Shown: positions 1 to 8,614 of the stretch, one piece after another
Layout: each line of letters starts with the position of its first letter
Position numbering within the stretch: the first letter of the stretch is position 1
NCBI RefSeq assembly: GCF_031178445.1
Contig: NZ_JAPSIY010000006.1
Span: 124,001 to 188,000 of the forward strand
Source: Microbacterium sp.
Lineage (GTDB): Bacteria > Actinomycetota > Actinomycetes > Actinomycetales > Microbacteriaceae
Length of the DNA stretch: 64,000 nucleotides
Direction: 5' to 3'
Notes under the pieces: generated by a model
Databases searched by the model: none
The model's input: only the letters and a program-made list of their open reading frames with translations
What the model was told of the DNA's origin: nothing
Translations under genes and position numbers: made by a program

Positions 1-24
1 GCATCGCCTGAGAGGAAGGCACTC

Positions 25-1737
25 ATGAAGAAGATCCTGATCGCGAATCGCGGCGAGATCGCCGTGCGCGTCATCCGCGCCTGCGCCGAGGCGGGATACG
101 CCTCCGTCGCCGTCTACGCCGACCAGGATGCCGACGCCCTGCACGTGCGCCTGGCCGACGAGGCGGTGGGGCTCGGAGCCGCGACCGCAGCCGACACCTA
201 CCTGTCGATCGATGCGCTGCTGCGCGCCGCCGAGACGTCGGGTGCCGACGCCGTGCACCCCGGCTACGGCTTCCTGTCGGAGAGTGCCGCGTTCGCACGC
301 GCGGTCGAGGAGGCCGGTCTGATCTGGATCGGCCCTTCACCCGCGAGCATCGAGGCGCTGGGTGACAAGATGACCGCTCGCCGCATCGCGCAGCGCGTGG
401 GCGCGCCCCTGGCGGCGGGAACCGATCAGCCGCTCGCAGGGCCCGCCGACGCGGTCGCCTTCGCCGAAGAGCACGGGGTGCCGATCGCGATCAAGGCGGC
501 CTACGGTGGCGGCGGCCGCGGCATCAAGGTGGTGCGCGAGCTGACCGAGGTCGCCGAGGCGTTCGACGCGGCCACCCGCGAGGCGATCGTCGCCTTCGGG
601 CGGGGCGAGTGCTTCGTCGAGCGGTTCCTCGAGAGCCCTCGGCACATCGAGGTGCAGGTGCTCGGGGACGGACTCGGCGAGGTGGTGGCCGTGGGCGACC
701 GCGACTGCTCCATGCAGCGTCGCAACCAGAAGCTCATCGAAGAGGCGCCGGCTCCGGGGCTCAGCTCCGAGCAGCGAGCGCAGATCCACGAGGCCGCGCG
801 CCGCATCTGCGCCGAGGTCGATTACCGCAGTGCCGGCACTGTCGAGTTCCTGCTCGCCGCCGACGGCACGATCTCCTTCCTCGAGGTGAACACCCGCCTG
901 CAGGTGGAGCATCCGATCACCGAGGAGGTGACGGGCGTCGACCTGGTGCGAGAGCAGTTCCGCATCGCATTCGGAGAGGGCATGTCGATCACGGCCACTC
1001 CGGAACCGAAGGGGCACGCGTTCGAATTCCGCATCAACGCGGAGGACCCGGGGCGCGGCTTCCTGCCGAGCCCGGGCGAGGTCACGACGCTGCGAGTGCC
1101 GGGCGGCCCCGGCGTGCGCTGGGACAGCGGCATCGAGGCGGGGGATGCCGTGCAGCCCGCGTTCGACTCGATGATCGCCAAGCTCATCGTGCACGCCCAC
1201 TCCCGCGATGCCGCGCTGGTGCGGGCGCGCCGTGCGCTCACGGAGTTGGCCGTGGAAGGGCCCGCCACCGTTATCGGCTTCGATCGTCTCGCGATCGACG
1301 CCCCGGAGTTCTCTACCGACGGCTTCGCCGTGCACACGCAGTGGATCGAGAGTGCGCTCCTGCCCCGCCTCGACCCGCAGCTTCGCCCTGCGCCGATGCC
1401 GGATGCCGGACTGCAGCGCTTCGCCGTGGAGATCGACGGGCGGCGCGTGATGCTCGGCCTGCCGACCGCGCTGCTCGCAGGGTTCGCAGCCGGTGCCGGA
1501 GCATCCGCCCCGGTGGACGCGGCCGACCCGGCCGAACTGCACGCCCCCGTGCCGGGGACGCTGGTGCGCTGGCTCGCCGAGGACGGCGCCGAGGTCGCCG
1601 AGGGCGACACCGTCGCCGTGCTCGACGCGATGAAGATGGAGACTCCCGTGACCGCGCACCGGGGCGGCGTGCTGGCGAGACGCGCCGAGGTGGGCGAGAC
1701 GGTCGCGGCCGACGCCGTGATCGGCCGCATCGGCTGA
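25..1737 (+). CDS. Acyl-CoA carboxylase alpha chain (biotin carboxylase + BCCP)
   Basis: This 570-aa protein joins a biotin carboxylase to a biotin carboxyl carrier domain, as in actinobacterial acetyl/propionyl-CoA carboxylase alpha subunits. It would carboxylate its own biotin with ATP and bicarbonate and pass the carboxyl group to a separate beta subunit, giving malonyl- or methylmalonyl-CoA. Visible signs are the N-terminal MKKILIANRGEIAVRVIRA, the ATP-grasp glycine loop AAYGGGGRGIKVV near residue 160, EVNTRLQVEHPITEE near residue 290, and the biotinylation motif AMKMET with the target lysine at residue 537. The ATG follows a good ribosome binding site (GAGAGGAAGG). The beta subunit is not in the window, so the acyl-CoA substrate is not fixed. 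Confidence 0.93.
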   Translation: MKKILIANRGEIAVRVIRACAEAGYASVAVYADQDADALHVRLADEAVGLGAATAADTYLSIDALLRAAETSGADAVHPGYGFLSESAAFARAVEEAGLIWIGPSPASIEALGDKMTARRIAQRVGAPLAAGTDQPLAGPADAVAFAEEHGVPIAIKAAYGGGGRGIKVVRELTEVAEAFDAATREAIVAFGRGECFVERFLESPRHIEVQVLGDGLGEVVAVGDRDCSMQRRNQKLIEEAPAPGLSSEQRAQIHEAARRICAEVDYRSAGTVEFLLAADGTISFLEVNTRLQVEHPITEEVTGVDLVREQFRIAFGEGMSITATPEPKGHAFEFRINAEDPGRGFLPSPGEVTTLRVPGGPGVRWDSGIEAGDAVQPAFDSMIAKLIVHAHSRDAALVRARRALTELAVEGPATVIGFDRLAIDAPEFSTDGFAVHTQWIESALLPRLDPQLRPAPMPDAGLQRFAVEIDGRRVMLGLPTALLAGFAAGAGASAPVDAADPAELHAPVPGTLVRWLAEDGAEVAEGDTVAVLDAMKMETPVTAHRGGVLARRAEVGETVAADAVIGRIG

Positions 1738-1826
1738 TCCCAGCATCCGCTCCGGACCGGCCGTGACAGCTGATCTCGGCGGTGCTCCCTCCGGCCCGTC
1801 GCTCGAGAGCAGGAGAATCGCCGAAA

Positions 1827-1855
1827 ACAGGATGCTTTCGCGGCATCCGTCCTGT
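1827..1855. repeat. Interspersed hairpin element, copy 1
   Basis: In the gap between the carboxylase gene and convergent pncC there is a 29-nt hairpin built on GGATGC and GCATCC around a TTTCG-type loop, flanked by ACAGGA and TCCTGT. It matches 25 of 29 positions with a second copy at 43705-43733, including a compensating base-pair change at the two ends. It could end transcription from one or both sides or be a dispersed extragenic palindrome. Confidence 0.6.
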
Positions 1856-1903
1856 CGCCGGCGAACATCCGGTTCTCGCGCGACGCGGGGCGGATGCCGA
1901 GGC

Positions 1904-2362
1904 TCAGGCCTCCGCAGCGTGGAACGCGAGCATCCGCACCGCGGCCTCGACGGTCGCTGACAGCACGTCGTCGGGGTCGCCGTCGAGATCGAGCCGCCGG
2001 TGGCCGCCGGCGGAGCGGGTGGCCCAGCCCAGGTACACCGTGCCGGGCGGATGCCCGTCCTCGGCATCCGGCCCTCCGACGCCCGTCGTCGACACCGCGA
2101 GGTCGACGTCGAACAGTTCACGCGCTCCGCGGGCCAGCTGCTCCGCGCACTCCGCCGAGCACGGGTCCGTGCCGGGCGTGAGCCCGAGCACGCGCTCCTT
2201 GACCTCGGTCATGTAGGCGGTGATGCCGCCGGCGAACCATTCGCTGGCGCTTTCGCCTTCTCCGACAGCACCGGCGAGGGTGCCGGACGTCAGCGATTCC
2301 GCCACCGCGACCCGGATGCCCCGACTTCGCGCGAGATCGCTGAGCTGCGTCACATCATCCAT
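1904..2362 (-). CDS. pncC: CinA-C family nicotinamide-nucleotide amidase
   Basis: This 152-aa protein matches the stand-alone CinA C-terminal domain (PncC), which deamidates nicotinamide mononucleotide to nicotinate mononucleotide in cytoplasmic NAD salvage. The family signature is clear: VAVAESLTSGTLAGA near residue 20, the EWFAGGITAYMTEVK segment near residues 41-55, and the STTGVGGPDAEDGHPPGTVY stretch near residues 90-110. Length is normal for a single-domain PncC. There is no ribosome binding site before the ATG; instead a TATCGT box (2371-2376, minus strand) lies 8 nt upstream, suggesting a very short or absent leader. It is convergent with the carboxylase gene and separated from it by the hairpin element. 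Confidence 0.9.
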   Translation of the reverse strand: MDDVTQLSDLARSRGIRVAVAESLTSGTLAGAVGEGESASEWFAGGITAYMTEVKERVLGLTPGTDPCSAECAEQLARGARELFDVDLAVSTTGVGGPDAEDGHPPGTVYLGWATRSAGGHRRLDLDGDPDDVLSATVEAAVRMLAFHAAEA

Positions 2363-2464
2363 GCGGCCCGACGATACCCGCCGGCCGCCGCGCGGGCCCA
2401 GGGCTTGACACGGGGATGCCGCGGCGACAATCGCATACCGGAGCCGCCCGATGCGTTCCGCTGT

Positions 2465-3805
2465 TCAGGTCGGGTCGCCGCCGAGCGGGCCGACGGCAGG
2501 GATCGGGCCGCCGTCGTCCGCACCCGTCCGGCGGGCACGGGCGATCGCATTGCCCAGGTGATAGATCAGGATGGCCGCCACCGTGCCGAGCACGATCGCG
2601 CCGAGCTGGAACGCGCCCCAGCTCATCGCGAAGCCGCCGACGGCGATCACGAACGACACCGCTACGGTGTACTGGTTCACCGGGCGGGAGAAGTCGACGC
2701 GATTGTCGACCCAGATCTTGATGCCGATGACTCCGATGAGCCCGTACAGCGCCGTCGTCACGCCGCCGAGCACACCGGCCGGGATCGTGTTGAAGATGAA
2801 GCCGACCTTCGGCGAGAAGGCCAGCAGGATCGCGGCTGCGCCTGCCACCCAGTACGCGGCGGTCGAGTAGACGCGCGTGGCGGCCATCACGCCGATGTTC
2901 TCGCCGTAGGTGGTGGTGGCGGAGCCACCGAATCCACCGGCGAGCGTGGTGGCGAGGCCGTCGGCGACGAGGGCGCGGCCGGTGTGCTCGTTGATCGAGG
3001 GGTCGTTCGTCATGGTGGCGACGCCGCGAACGTGACCGACGTTCTCAGCGATGAGCACCAGGACGACCGGCAGGAACATCGGAACGTACAGCCACGCGGC
3101 CGGGTCGGTGACGGCGGCGAGATGGAAGTCGGGCAGACCGACCCAGGCCGCATCCTCGATGCCGTCGAACGTCACCTGACCGGTGAAGATCGCCACGATG
3201 TAACCGACGATGACGCCGAGGAAGATCGAGATGCGTCCCAGGAACCCCCGGAAGAGCACGCTGAACAGCACCACGGCCACCAGCGTCACCGAAGCCAGCT
3301 CAGGCTGCAGCGTGAAGTTGTTCCAGGCCGCCGGGGCGAGGTTGAACCCGATCAGCGCGACGATGGAGCCGGCGACGACGGGGGGCATGAACCGGTCGAT
3401 CCAGCGCACGCCGACCGCCTGCACGAGAAAGCCGACGCCGGCCAGCAGCACGCCGACCACGACGACGCCGAGGAGCGCCTGCGCGATCTGCTGGCCGGTC
3501 TCCAGCGCCTGGCCCGCATTGATCGCGGTGATCGGGGCCAGGAACGCGAACGATGAGCCGAGGTAGCTGGGCAGGCGGTTGCGGGTGAGCAGCAGGAACA
3601 GCAGCGTGCCGACACCTGAGAACAACAGCGTGGTCGACACCGGGAACCCGGTGATGATCGGCACGAGGAACGTGGCGCCGAACATCGCGACGACGTGCTG
3701 AGCGCCGATCGCGAAGGTCGCGGGCCAGTTCAGCCGCTCTTCAGGGCGAACGACCTGGTCGGGTGCGACGTTACGGCCGTCGCCATGGATCTTCCACACC
3801 GGCAT
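2465..3805 (-). CDS. uraA: Uracil/xanthine permease, NCS2 family
   Basis: This 446-aa polytopic membrane protein belongs to the nucleobase:cation symporter-2 family and most resembles uracil permeases. Many hydrophobic segments run through it, consistent with the 14-helix NCS2 fold. The family motif ENVGHVRGVATM near residue 255 and GFGGSATTTYGENIGVMAAT near residue 290 surround the substrate and proton site. The ATG follows GAGGAG. It lies 110 bases behind purC on the same strand, which fits a nucleotide metabolism neighbourhood. A TAGTGT box at 3842-3847 may give it its own promoter. Uracil is the best guess for substrate; xanthine or uric acid cannot be excluded from sequence alone. Confidence 0.88.
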   Translation of the reverse strand: MPVWKIHGDGRNVAPDQVVRPEERLNWPATFAIGAQHVVAMFGATFLVPIITGFPVSTTLLFSGVGTLLFLLLTRNRLPSYLGSSFAFLAPITAINAGQALETGQQIAQALLGVVVVGVLLAGVGFLVQAVGVRWIDRFMPPVVAGSIVALIGFNLAPAAWNNFTLQPELASVTLVAVVLFSVLFRGFLGRISIFLGVIVGYIVAIFTGQVTFDGIEDAAWVGLPDFHLAAVTDPAAWLYVPMFLPVVLVLIAENVGHVRGVATMTNDPSINEHTGRALVADGLATTLAGGFGGSATTTYGENIGVMAATRVYSTAAYWVAGAAAILLAFSPKVGFIFNTIPAGVLGGVTTALYGLIGVIGIKIWVDNRVDFSRPVNQYTVAVSFVIAVGGFAMSWGAFQLGAIVLGTVAAILIYHLGNAIARARRTGADDGGPIPAVGPLGGDPT

Positions 3806-3850
3806 GCGGGCTCCTCGGGAGTCGGGATCAGGGCCGAGGAAACACTACCG

Positions 3851-3871
3851 TCCCGCTGCTCGCGCGCGGGA
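3851..3871 (-). terminator. Small hairpin between purC and uraA
   Basis: TCCCGC (3851-3856) and GCGGGA (3866-3871) can pair around a 9-nt loop in the gap behind purC. No T-run follows, so it may be a weak terminator or part of the uraA leader. A TAGTGT box for uraA lies just downstream on the minus strand. Confidence 0.35.
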
Positions 3872-3914
3872 TCCCGATCCGCCGGCAGGGCCGGGCGGTG
3901 CGAGACGGATGCCG

Positions 3915-4778
3915 TCAGCCGCGCAGGCGGTCGATGAGCTGGCGATAGCGGTCTGCGGTCTGCTTCACGATCTCATCGGGCAGCGCGGGCGGCTCGCCCT
4001 GCTTGTCCCAGTTGGCGGCCAGCCAGTCGCGCACGATCTGCTTATCGAAGCTCGCCATCCGCTCCTCGGGCGTCGAACCGGTCTTCCACGACTCGGCATC
4101 CCAGTAGCGGGAGGAGTCGCTGGTCAGCGCCTCGTCGGCCAGGCGCAGAGTGCCCTCGGCATCCGTGCCGAACTCGAACTTCGTGTCGGCCAGGATCAGC
4201 CCCTTCTCGGCGGCGTACTCGGCTGCGCGGCGGTAGATGTCGAGCGAGACGTCGCGCAGCTGCGCTGCGCGCTCGGCGCCGACGAGTTCGACGACGCGGT
4301 CGAAGGTGACGTTCTCGTCGTGCTCGCCCATGGGCGCCTTGTACGCAGGTGTGAATAGCGGCTCGGGCAGACGGTCGCCGTTCCTCAACCCCGCAGGCAG
4401 CGCGATGCCGCACACCGTGCCCGACTCCACGTACTCCGTCCAGCCCGTGCCGGTGAGGTAGCCGCGCACCACGCACTCGATCGGGAGCATCTCCAGAGCC
4501 ATGGCGAGCATCGCTCGGCCCGCGACGGCCTGCGGGATATCGCCCTCGACGATGTGGTTCGGCACGTCGGCGAGCTTCTCGAACCACCACATGCTGAGCG
4601 TCGTGAGCAGCTCGCCCTTCTGCGGGATGCCGGGGGAGAGCACGAAGTCGAAGGCGCTCACCCGATCCGATGCCACCACCAGGATGCGGGTGTCGCCGGC
4701 ATCCTCCGAGGCGTAAAGGTCGCGGACCTTGCCGGAGTAGATGTGCCGCCAGCCGGGGATCTGAAGAGGAGAGGTCAC
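3915..4778 (-). CDS. purC: Phosphoribosylaminoimidazole-succinocarboxamide synthase
   Basis: This protein is SAICAR synthase, joining CAIR and aspartate with ATP in purine biosynthesis. I place the start at the GTG at 4778, giving 287 aa (VTSPLQIPGWRHIYSGKVRD). The frame stays open for 18 codons upstream to 4832, but that part has no family likeness and the family normally begins here. Visible signs are YSGKVRDLY near residue 14 (ATP loop), CVVRGYLTGTGWTEY near residue 110 and LADTKFEFG near residue 195. There is no Shine-Dalgarno; a GATAAT box ends exactly 6 nt before the GTG, indicating a leaderless mRNA. The other pur genes of the window start about 25 kb away at purD. Confidence 0.94.
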   Translation of the reverse strand: MTSPLQIPGWRHIYSGKVRDLYASEDAGDTRILVVASDRVSAFDFVLSPGIPQKGELLTTLSMWWFEKLADVPNHIVEGDIPQAVAGRAMLAMALEMLPIECVVRGYLTGTGWTEYVESGTVCGIALPAGLRNGDRLPEPLFTPAYKAPMGEHDENVTFDRVVELVGAERAAQLRDVSLDIYRRAAEYAAEKGLILADTKFEFGTDAEGTLRLADEALTSDSSRYWDAESWKTGSTPEERMASFDKQIVRDWLAANWDKQGEPPALPDEIVKQTADRYRQLIDRLRG

Positions 4779-4784
4779 GCGTTC

Positions 4785-4790
4785 ATTATC
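4785..4790 (-). promoter_or_regulatory. -10 box for leaderless purC
   Basis: GATAAT on the minus strand ends 6 nt before the purC GTG, so transcription should begin at or next to the start codon. No Shine-Dalgarno is present. This placement also supports the GTG at 4778 over the upstream ATG. Confidence 0.55.
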
Positions 4791-4866
4791 CCGCGGGGGC
4801 GCGCAGCGGCCGAACGCGACGAAGGAGGTCACGTTTTCACAATTGAGTGACGTATTTACTTAACCG

Positions 4867-4908
4867 TTGATAGGCGTTACGGTCGGCAATTACGAAACCG
4901 ATCTTTCG
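4867..4908 (+). promoter_or_regulatory. Promoter with overlapping palindrome before the secreted propeller gene
   Basis: TTGATA (4867-4872) is followed after 17-18 nt by TTACGA/TACGAA (4890-4896), a plausible sigma-A promoter. The inverted repeat CGAAA-N6-TTTCG (4893-4908) overlaps the -10 region, which looks like an operator for a LacI-type regulator. The lacI-type gene at 7422 is the nearest candidate, but nothing in the sequence proves the pairing. Confidence 0.45.
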
Positions 4909-4996
4909 TTTCTATGACGCAGCGCTGCGTTCTCTGCGGTCGCGCGTTCGGGAACGGACGAGCCGATGGCGCATCGCGCGCCAGTGAGGAGATCCC

Positions 4997-7246
4997 GTGC
5001 CCTCAGCACGTAGAAACCCCGTCAGGTCGATGGTCGCTCTCATGGCCTGCGCCGCGTTGGCCTTCACGGCCGTGCCGACAGCCGCCGCGACCGAGGCGAC
5101 CGGCCCCGACCCGGCCTTCCACGGCCTCACCTTCGGTGATGAGCAGCGCGTCGGAATTCCGGTGCAGGTGCCCAGCATCATCGACATGGCCTTCGGCGAG
5201 CTCGACGGGCGCACCGTCGGATACACCGCGACGTCGTCGGACGGCTCACTGCTGAACGTCATCGACATCGCCTCGAACACCTTCGTGCAGGGCGCCGCGA
5301 TGCCGACCGTCATCCAGGTCTGGAAGCTCGAGATCGCGCCCAACGGCAAGGTGTACGTGGCTGCGATCGGGAAGGACCCCGTGGGCGGGCAGCGAGGTGA
5401 GCTGTGGATCTACGATCCCGCGACGAATGAGGCGGTCTTCGCCGGAGTCGTACCCGGGTCGAGCTCGAACTGGTCTCTGGTCGTCGACGATCAGTCCAAC
5501 GCCTACGTGGGCACGTACAAGACCGGGGAGGTCGTGAAATACGACGCGTCCACCGGCGAGTTCACCCGCTGGGATCGGGTCGAGGGGGAGGAGTATGTCC
5601 GCTCCATCGAATACCACGACGGGCACATTTACGCCGGAACAGGGGCCACAGGCGCGGTTGTGAAGATCGACGCGGAGGACCCCTCCGTGCGCGAGCGCAT
5701 CTCGGATCCGCTGCTCGACATCTTCGGGGTGACCACGCTGCCGTGGGCGTATGACATGCAGAAGGTCGGCGACTGGCTGGTGGTCAACTTCTCGGGCGAC
5801 CTCGCGGCCACCGCGTTCTACAACCTGCGAACGCAGCAGTGGAGCGAGAAGACACTGAACAAGAGCGCCATCGCCGGAACCCCGACGCGCAACGGCAACC
5901 CTGGTTTCACTCAGCTGGCGCCGCGCGACGGGAGGATCTACCTCACCTACAACGGCACGATCGCCGAGGTGGATCTCAGCGGAGCCGAGCCGACGTTCTC
6001 GGATGCCGGCATCCCGTTCGGCCTCGGGATGCGCGGGCAGGCCTGGGTCGATCTCAGCGAAGCCGGGCACCCGGGAGAGTGGCTCGTGACCGCGTCCCGT
6101 CAGGGGCCTCTGCGCGCGCTCGACCTCGTCAACAAGAAGTCGATCATCCTGCCGAACGCCGTGCAGACCAGTACCGGAACTCCGCTGCACACCGCAGGCG
6201 TGAACTCCGACGGCGACATCTACATGGTGACGTACCCCGCCGGCACGGGCGCCGTGTACGACACCGGCACCGGCGCCTTCCGCAACTTCCCCGCCGAGCA
6301 GGCGGAATCGATGCTCACCGTGGGCGATGCCACCTACTTCGGCCTCTATCCCGGCGGCCACATCGATCGCGTGGTGGTCGCTGACGACGGGCGTCCGATG
6401 TCGTCACGGGTGTTCACGCTGGGTGAGGGACAGGATCGGCCGTACTACATGGTCGAAGACGGCGGGAAGCTGTTCATCGGCTCCATCCCCGGCTACGGTC
6501 TGCACCAGGGCGCGCTCACCATCCACGACCTCGCCACCGGCGAGACCGTCGTTGAAAAGGGCATCGTCGAGAACCAGAGCGTGATCGGAATCGCCGTGAA
6601 GGACGGCACCGTGTACGGCTCGACCACGATCGTCGGCGGGCTCGGGGCAGAACCGATCGCCACCGAGGCGAAGCTGTTCACCTATGACGTCGCCAGCGGA
6701 GAGAAGACCGGAGAGTACTCGCTGGAGCTTCCCTCCGGTCAGAAGCCGAAGCACATCAGCGCCCTGTCCTTCGGGCCGGACGGCAACCTGTGGGGCACCA
6801 CGGACGGGTGGGTGTTCGCCCTCGACCCGGAGACGATGCAGGTCATCGAATCGAAGTCGAAGAACATCCTGCCCGAGGTCACGCGCTACGGCATGTGGCG
6901 ACCGATGAGCTTCGACTGGTACGACGGGAAGCTGCTCATCAACGTCGCTTCGCGACTGACTGTGCTCGACCCCGAGACCATGGAGCACCGGATCGTCACC
7001 GATCCGGGCGAGGAGATCGCGCGTTTCGTCATCGCACCGCTCGCACCCGAGCACCGAGACGATCCCGCTGTCGAGCAGAAGGGGGTGTACCTCTTCGGAT
7101 CGTCGGCGCCCGACACGTTGCGGGTGATGTCGCTGGCGACCGACTCGGCACAGCCGGAGAAGTGCCGTCCTGGTAACGGGAAGGGATATGCCTACGGGCA
7201 TGACAAGGGCAACGGGCCCAACCCGAACGCCTGCAAGAAGAAGTGA
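4997..7246 (+). CDS. Secreted beta-propeller-like protein of unknown function
   Basis: I do not recognise a defined family. The 749-aa protein has a basic N-terminus, a hydrophobic core and an Ala-rich cleavage region (about residues 1-32), so it should be exported by Sec. The mature part shows recurring propeller-style blade ends such as GELWIYDPATNEAVFAG, GEVVKYDASTGEFTRWD and DGWVFALDPETMQVIESKSK, suggesting a scaffold of WD/PQQ/SMP30 type. It ends in a Gly-Lys-His-rich basic tail with two cysteines (CRPGNGKGYAYGHDKG then NACKKK), perhaps for wall or polyanion binding. It stands alone with its own promoter and a strong terminator. No catalytic residues can be assigned. Confidence 0.75.
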   Translation: MPSARRNPVRSMVALMACAALAFTAVPTAAATEATGPDPAFHGLTFGDEQRVGIPVQVPSIIDMAFGELDGRTVGYTATSSDGSLLNVIDIASNTFVQGAAMPTVIQVWKLEIAPNGKVYVAAIGKDPVGGQRGELWIYDPATNEAVFAGVVPGSSSNWSLVVDDQSNAYVGTYKTGEVVKYDASTGEFTRWDRVEGEEYVRSIEYHDGHIYAGTGATGAVVKIDAEDPSVRERISDPLLDIFGVTTLPWAYDMQKVGDWLVVNFSGDLAATAFYNLRTQQWSEKTLNKSAIAGTPTRNGNPGFTQLAPRDGRIYLTYNGTIAEVDLSGAEPTFSDAGIPFGLGMRGQAWVDLSEAGHPGEWLVTASRQGPLRALDLVNKKSIILPNAVQTSTGTPLHTAGVNSDGDIYMVTYPAGTGAVYDTGTGAFRNFPAEQAESMLTVGDATYFGLYPGGHIDRVVVADDGRPMSSRVFTLGEGQDRPYYMVEDGGKLFIGSIPGYGLHQGALTIHDLATGETVVEKGIVENQSVIGIAVKDGTVYGSTTIVGGLGAEPIATEAKLFTYDVASGEKTGEYSLELPSGQKPKHISALSFGPDGNLWGTTDGWVFALDPETMQVIESKSKNILPEVTRYGMWRPMSFDWYDGKLLINVASRLTVLDPETMEHRIVTDPGEEIARFVIAPLAPEHRDDPAVEQKGVYLFGSSAPDTLRVMSLATDSAQPEKCRPGNGKGYAYGHDKGNGPNPNACKKK

Positions 7247-7252
7247 CACGAA

Positions 7253-7288
7253 CGCGGGGCGCGGTCTCCCTCTTGACCGCGCCCCGCG
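7253..7288 (+). terminator. GC-rich terminator hairpin
   Basis: Perfect 14-nt arms (CGCGGGGCGCGGTC at 7253-7266 and its complement at 7275-7288) enclose an 8-nt pyrimidine-rich loop 6 nt behind the propeller gene. No long T-run follows, which is common for actinobacterial terminators. Confidence 0.75.
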
Positions 7289-7421
7289 GACCAGCCGCAG
7301 TGCTATCGCGAGTTACGATCTAAGCGCATCAGTCGTGTCGCTCTCGAACCCGAGCGGCGACCAGACGCAGTCACCGGCTGCGCTCGAAGGCATGATGCTC
7401 CGACGAGGACGAGGTGGGACG

Positions 7422-8501
7422 ATGGCGCAGCGACGCGCGACGGTGTACGACGTGGCTGAGCGGGCCGGGGTATCCATCGCCACCGTCTCGTTCGCGTTTC
7501 GTCAGCCCGATCGGGTCCGGGGGCGTACGCGGGAGGCGGTGTACCGCGCGGCGAGCGAGCTCGGCTACGCCCCTAGCGCCAGCGCGCGACAGCTCGCCGG
7601 AGGCATGGAAGGAGCACTCGGTCTCTACGCTTTCGACATGGTGCTGCCCAGTGACCGGGAAGGCACTCCTGAGAGCTTGAGCGCTCTGCTGGAGCATGAG
7701 CTGGGCGGTGGCCTGCAGCTGAACCGTTTCCCGCTCTACGTCGACGAGATCCAGCACGGTTTTCAGCTGGAGTCGATGCGCCGTGGTCGCAACGTCATGA
7801 TCGGCTCTGCCGCCAGCGACGATCACGTCGCCACGATGGACATCGCGGGGAGCATCGACGGTCTGGCCATGTTCCCCGGCACGGTGATGCCCGAGGTGAT
7901 GTCGAGGGTCGCGGACCGCGTGCCGGTCGTCGTGTTCAGCCGTTCGGTCGACGACGACTTCTTCGAGGTGCGCGTCGACAATGTCGCCGCCATTCACGAG
8001 ATGGTCGATCACCTCGTGGATGTGCATGCGCACCAGCGCATCGCCTTCGTCGGCGGGCTCAGCGCTCCCGACATCGTCGAGCGGTTCGCCGCCTTCCAGG
8101 ATGCGGCCCGTCGGCGGGGTCTCCCGGTCCCTGCCGAGCCTTTCGACTCGACGGCACTCACGGGCGCTCGTCTCGCCGGCGTGCGCCAGGCGATCGAGAA
8201 CCGCGACCTGCCGGATGCCCTGCTGTGCGCCACCGATCAGCTGGCGCTGACCGTGCTCGACTACCTCTCGGAGCACGGGGTGCGAGTGCCCGAGGACGTC
8301 GCGGTGACCGGCTTCGACGGCATCGCCGCGAGCCTCGCCTGCACGCCTCCGCTCACCACCGTTCGCCAGCCCTTCGTGACGATGGGCCGCCTCGCCGTGA
8401 GGATCCTCCTCGGGGACGAGGACGTCGTGGGAACGCGGAAGCACATCCTGCCCACGCAGCTGGTCCGCCGCGCCAGTTGCGGGTGCACCGAAGCGTCTTG
8501 A
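7422..8501 (+). CDS. LacI-family transcriptional regulator
   Basis: This 359-aa DNA-binding repressor has the LacI helix-turn-helix at the N-terminus (TVYDVAERAGVSIATVSFAF, residues 6-25) followed by a hinge and a periplasmic-binding-protein-like sensor domain. It ends in the Cys-containing RASCGCTEAS tail seen in several sugar-responsive LacI proteins. The ATG at 7422 follows a purine-rich GAGG stretch; the frame stays open upstream to 7188 but that part has no family likeness. It lies directly before the CUT1/GH operon, so it probably controls it through the palindrome at 8561-8578. The inducer is unknown; a beta-glycoside or GlcNAc-derived sugar fits the target genes. Confidence 0.92.
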   Translation: MAQRRATVYDVAERAGVSIATVSFAFRQPDRVRGRTREAVYRAASELGYAPSASARQLAGGMEGALGLYAFDMVLPSDREGTPESLSALLEHELGGGLQLNRFPLYVDEIQHGFQLESMRRGRNVMIGSAASDDHVATMDIAGSIDGLAMFPGTVMPEVMSRVADRVPVVVFSRSVDDDFFEVRVDNVAAIHEMVDHLVDVHAHQRIAFVGGLSAPDIVERFAAFQDAARRRGLPVPAEPFDSTALTGARLAGVRQAIENRDLPDALLCATDQLALTVLDYLSEHGVRVPEDVAVTGFDGIAASLACTPPLTTVRQPFVTMGRLAVRILLGDEDVVGTRKHILPTQLVRRASCGCTEAS

Positions 8502-8542
8502 CCGCGCCGTCGCGCGTCCCTCAGGAAGAGACGGTCTCGTGC

Positions 8543-8590
8543 TTGCGCAAAGCGATCGAAGCGCATAGATTTATGCGCATTGATTTCAAT
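8543..8590 (+). promoter_or_regulatory. Promoter and operator of the glycan operon
   Basis: TTGCGC (8543-8548), a 17-nt spacer and TAGATT (8566-8571) form a sigma-A-like promoter 44 nt before the first gene. A perfect 7-bp inverted repeat GCGCATA-N4-TATGCGC (8561-8578) covers the -10 box, and a second one, ATTGA-TT-TCAAT (8579-8590), follows directly. A repressor bound to the first would block RNA polymerase. The upstream LacI gene is the likely partner. Confidence 0.6.
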
Positions 8591-8614
8591 CTCAACGGAG
8601 AGGTGAGGTACCTG

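Noticed and set aside
337..2121. A 594-codon open frame on the minus strand over the carboxylase gene
   Set aside because: It is antisense to a clear biotin carboxylase, has an Arg/His-rich composition without family motifs, and results from high GC at third codon positions.
2000..3556. A 518-codon plus-strand frame over pncC and uraA
   Set aside because: It is the mirror of the permease coding strand, full of Asp/Arg/His runs with no motif or ribosome binding site.
4914..5255. Alternative gene beginning at ATG 4914
   Set aside because: It overlaps the signal peptide and the first part of the propeller gene in another frame and has shadow-like composition.
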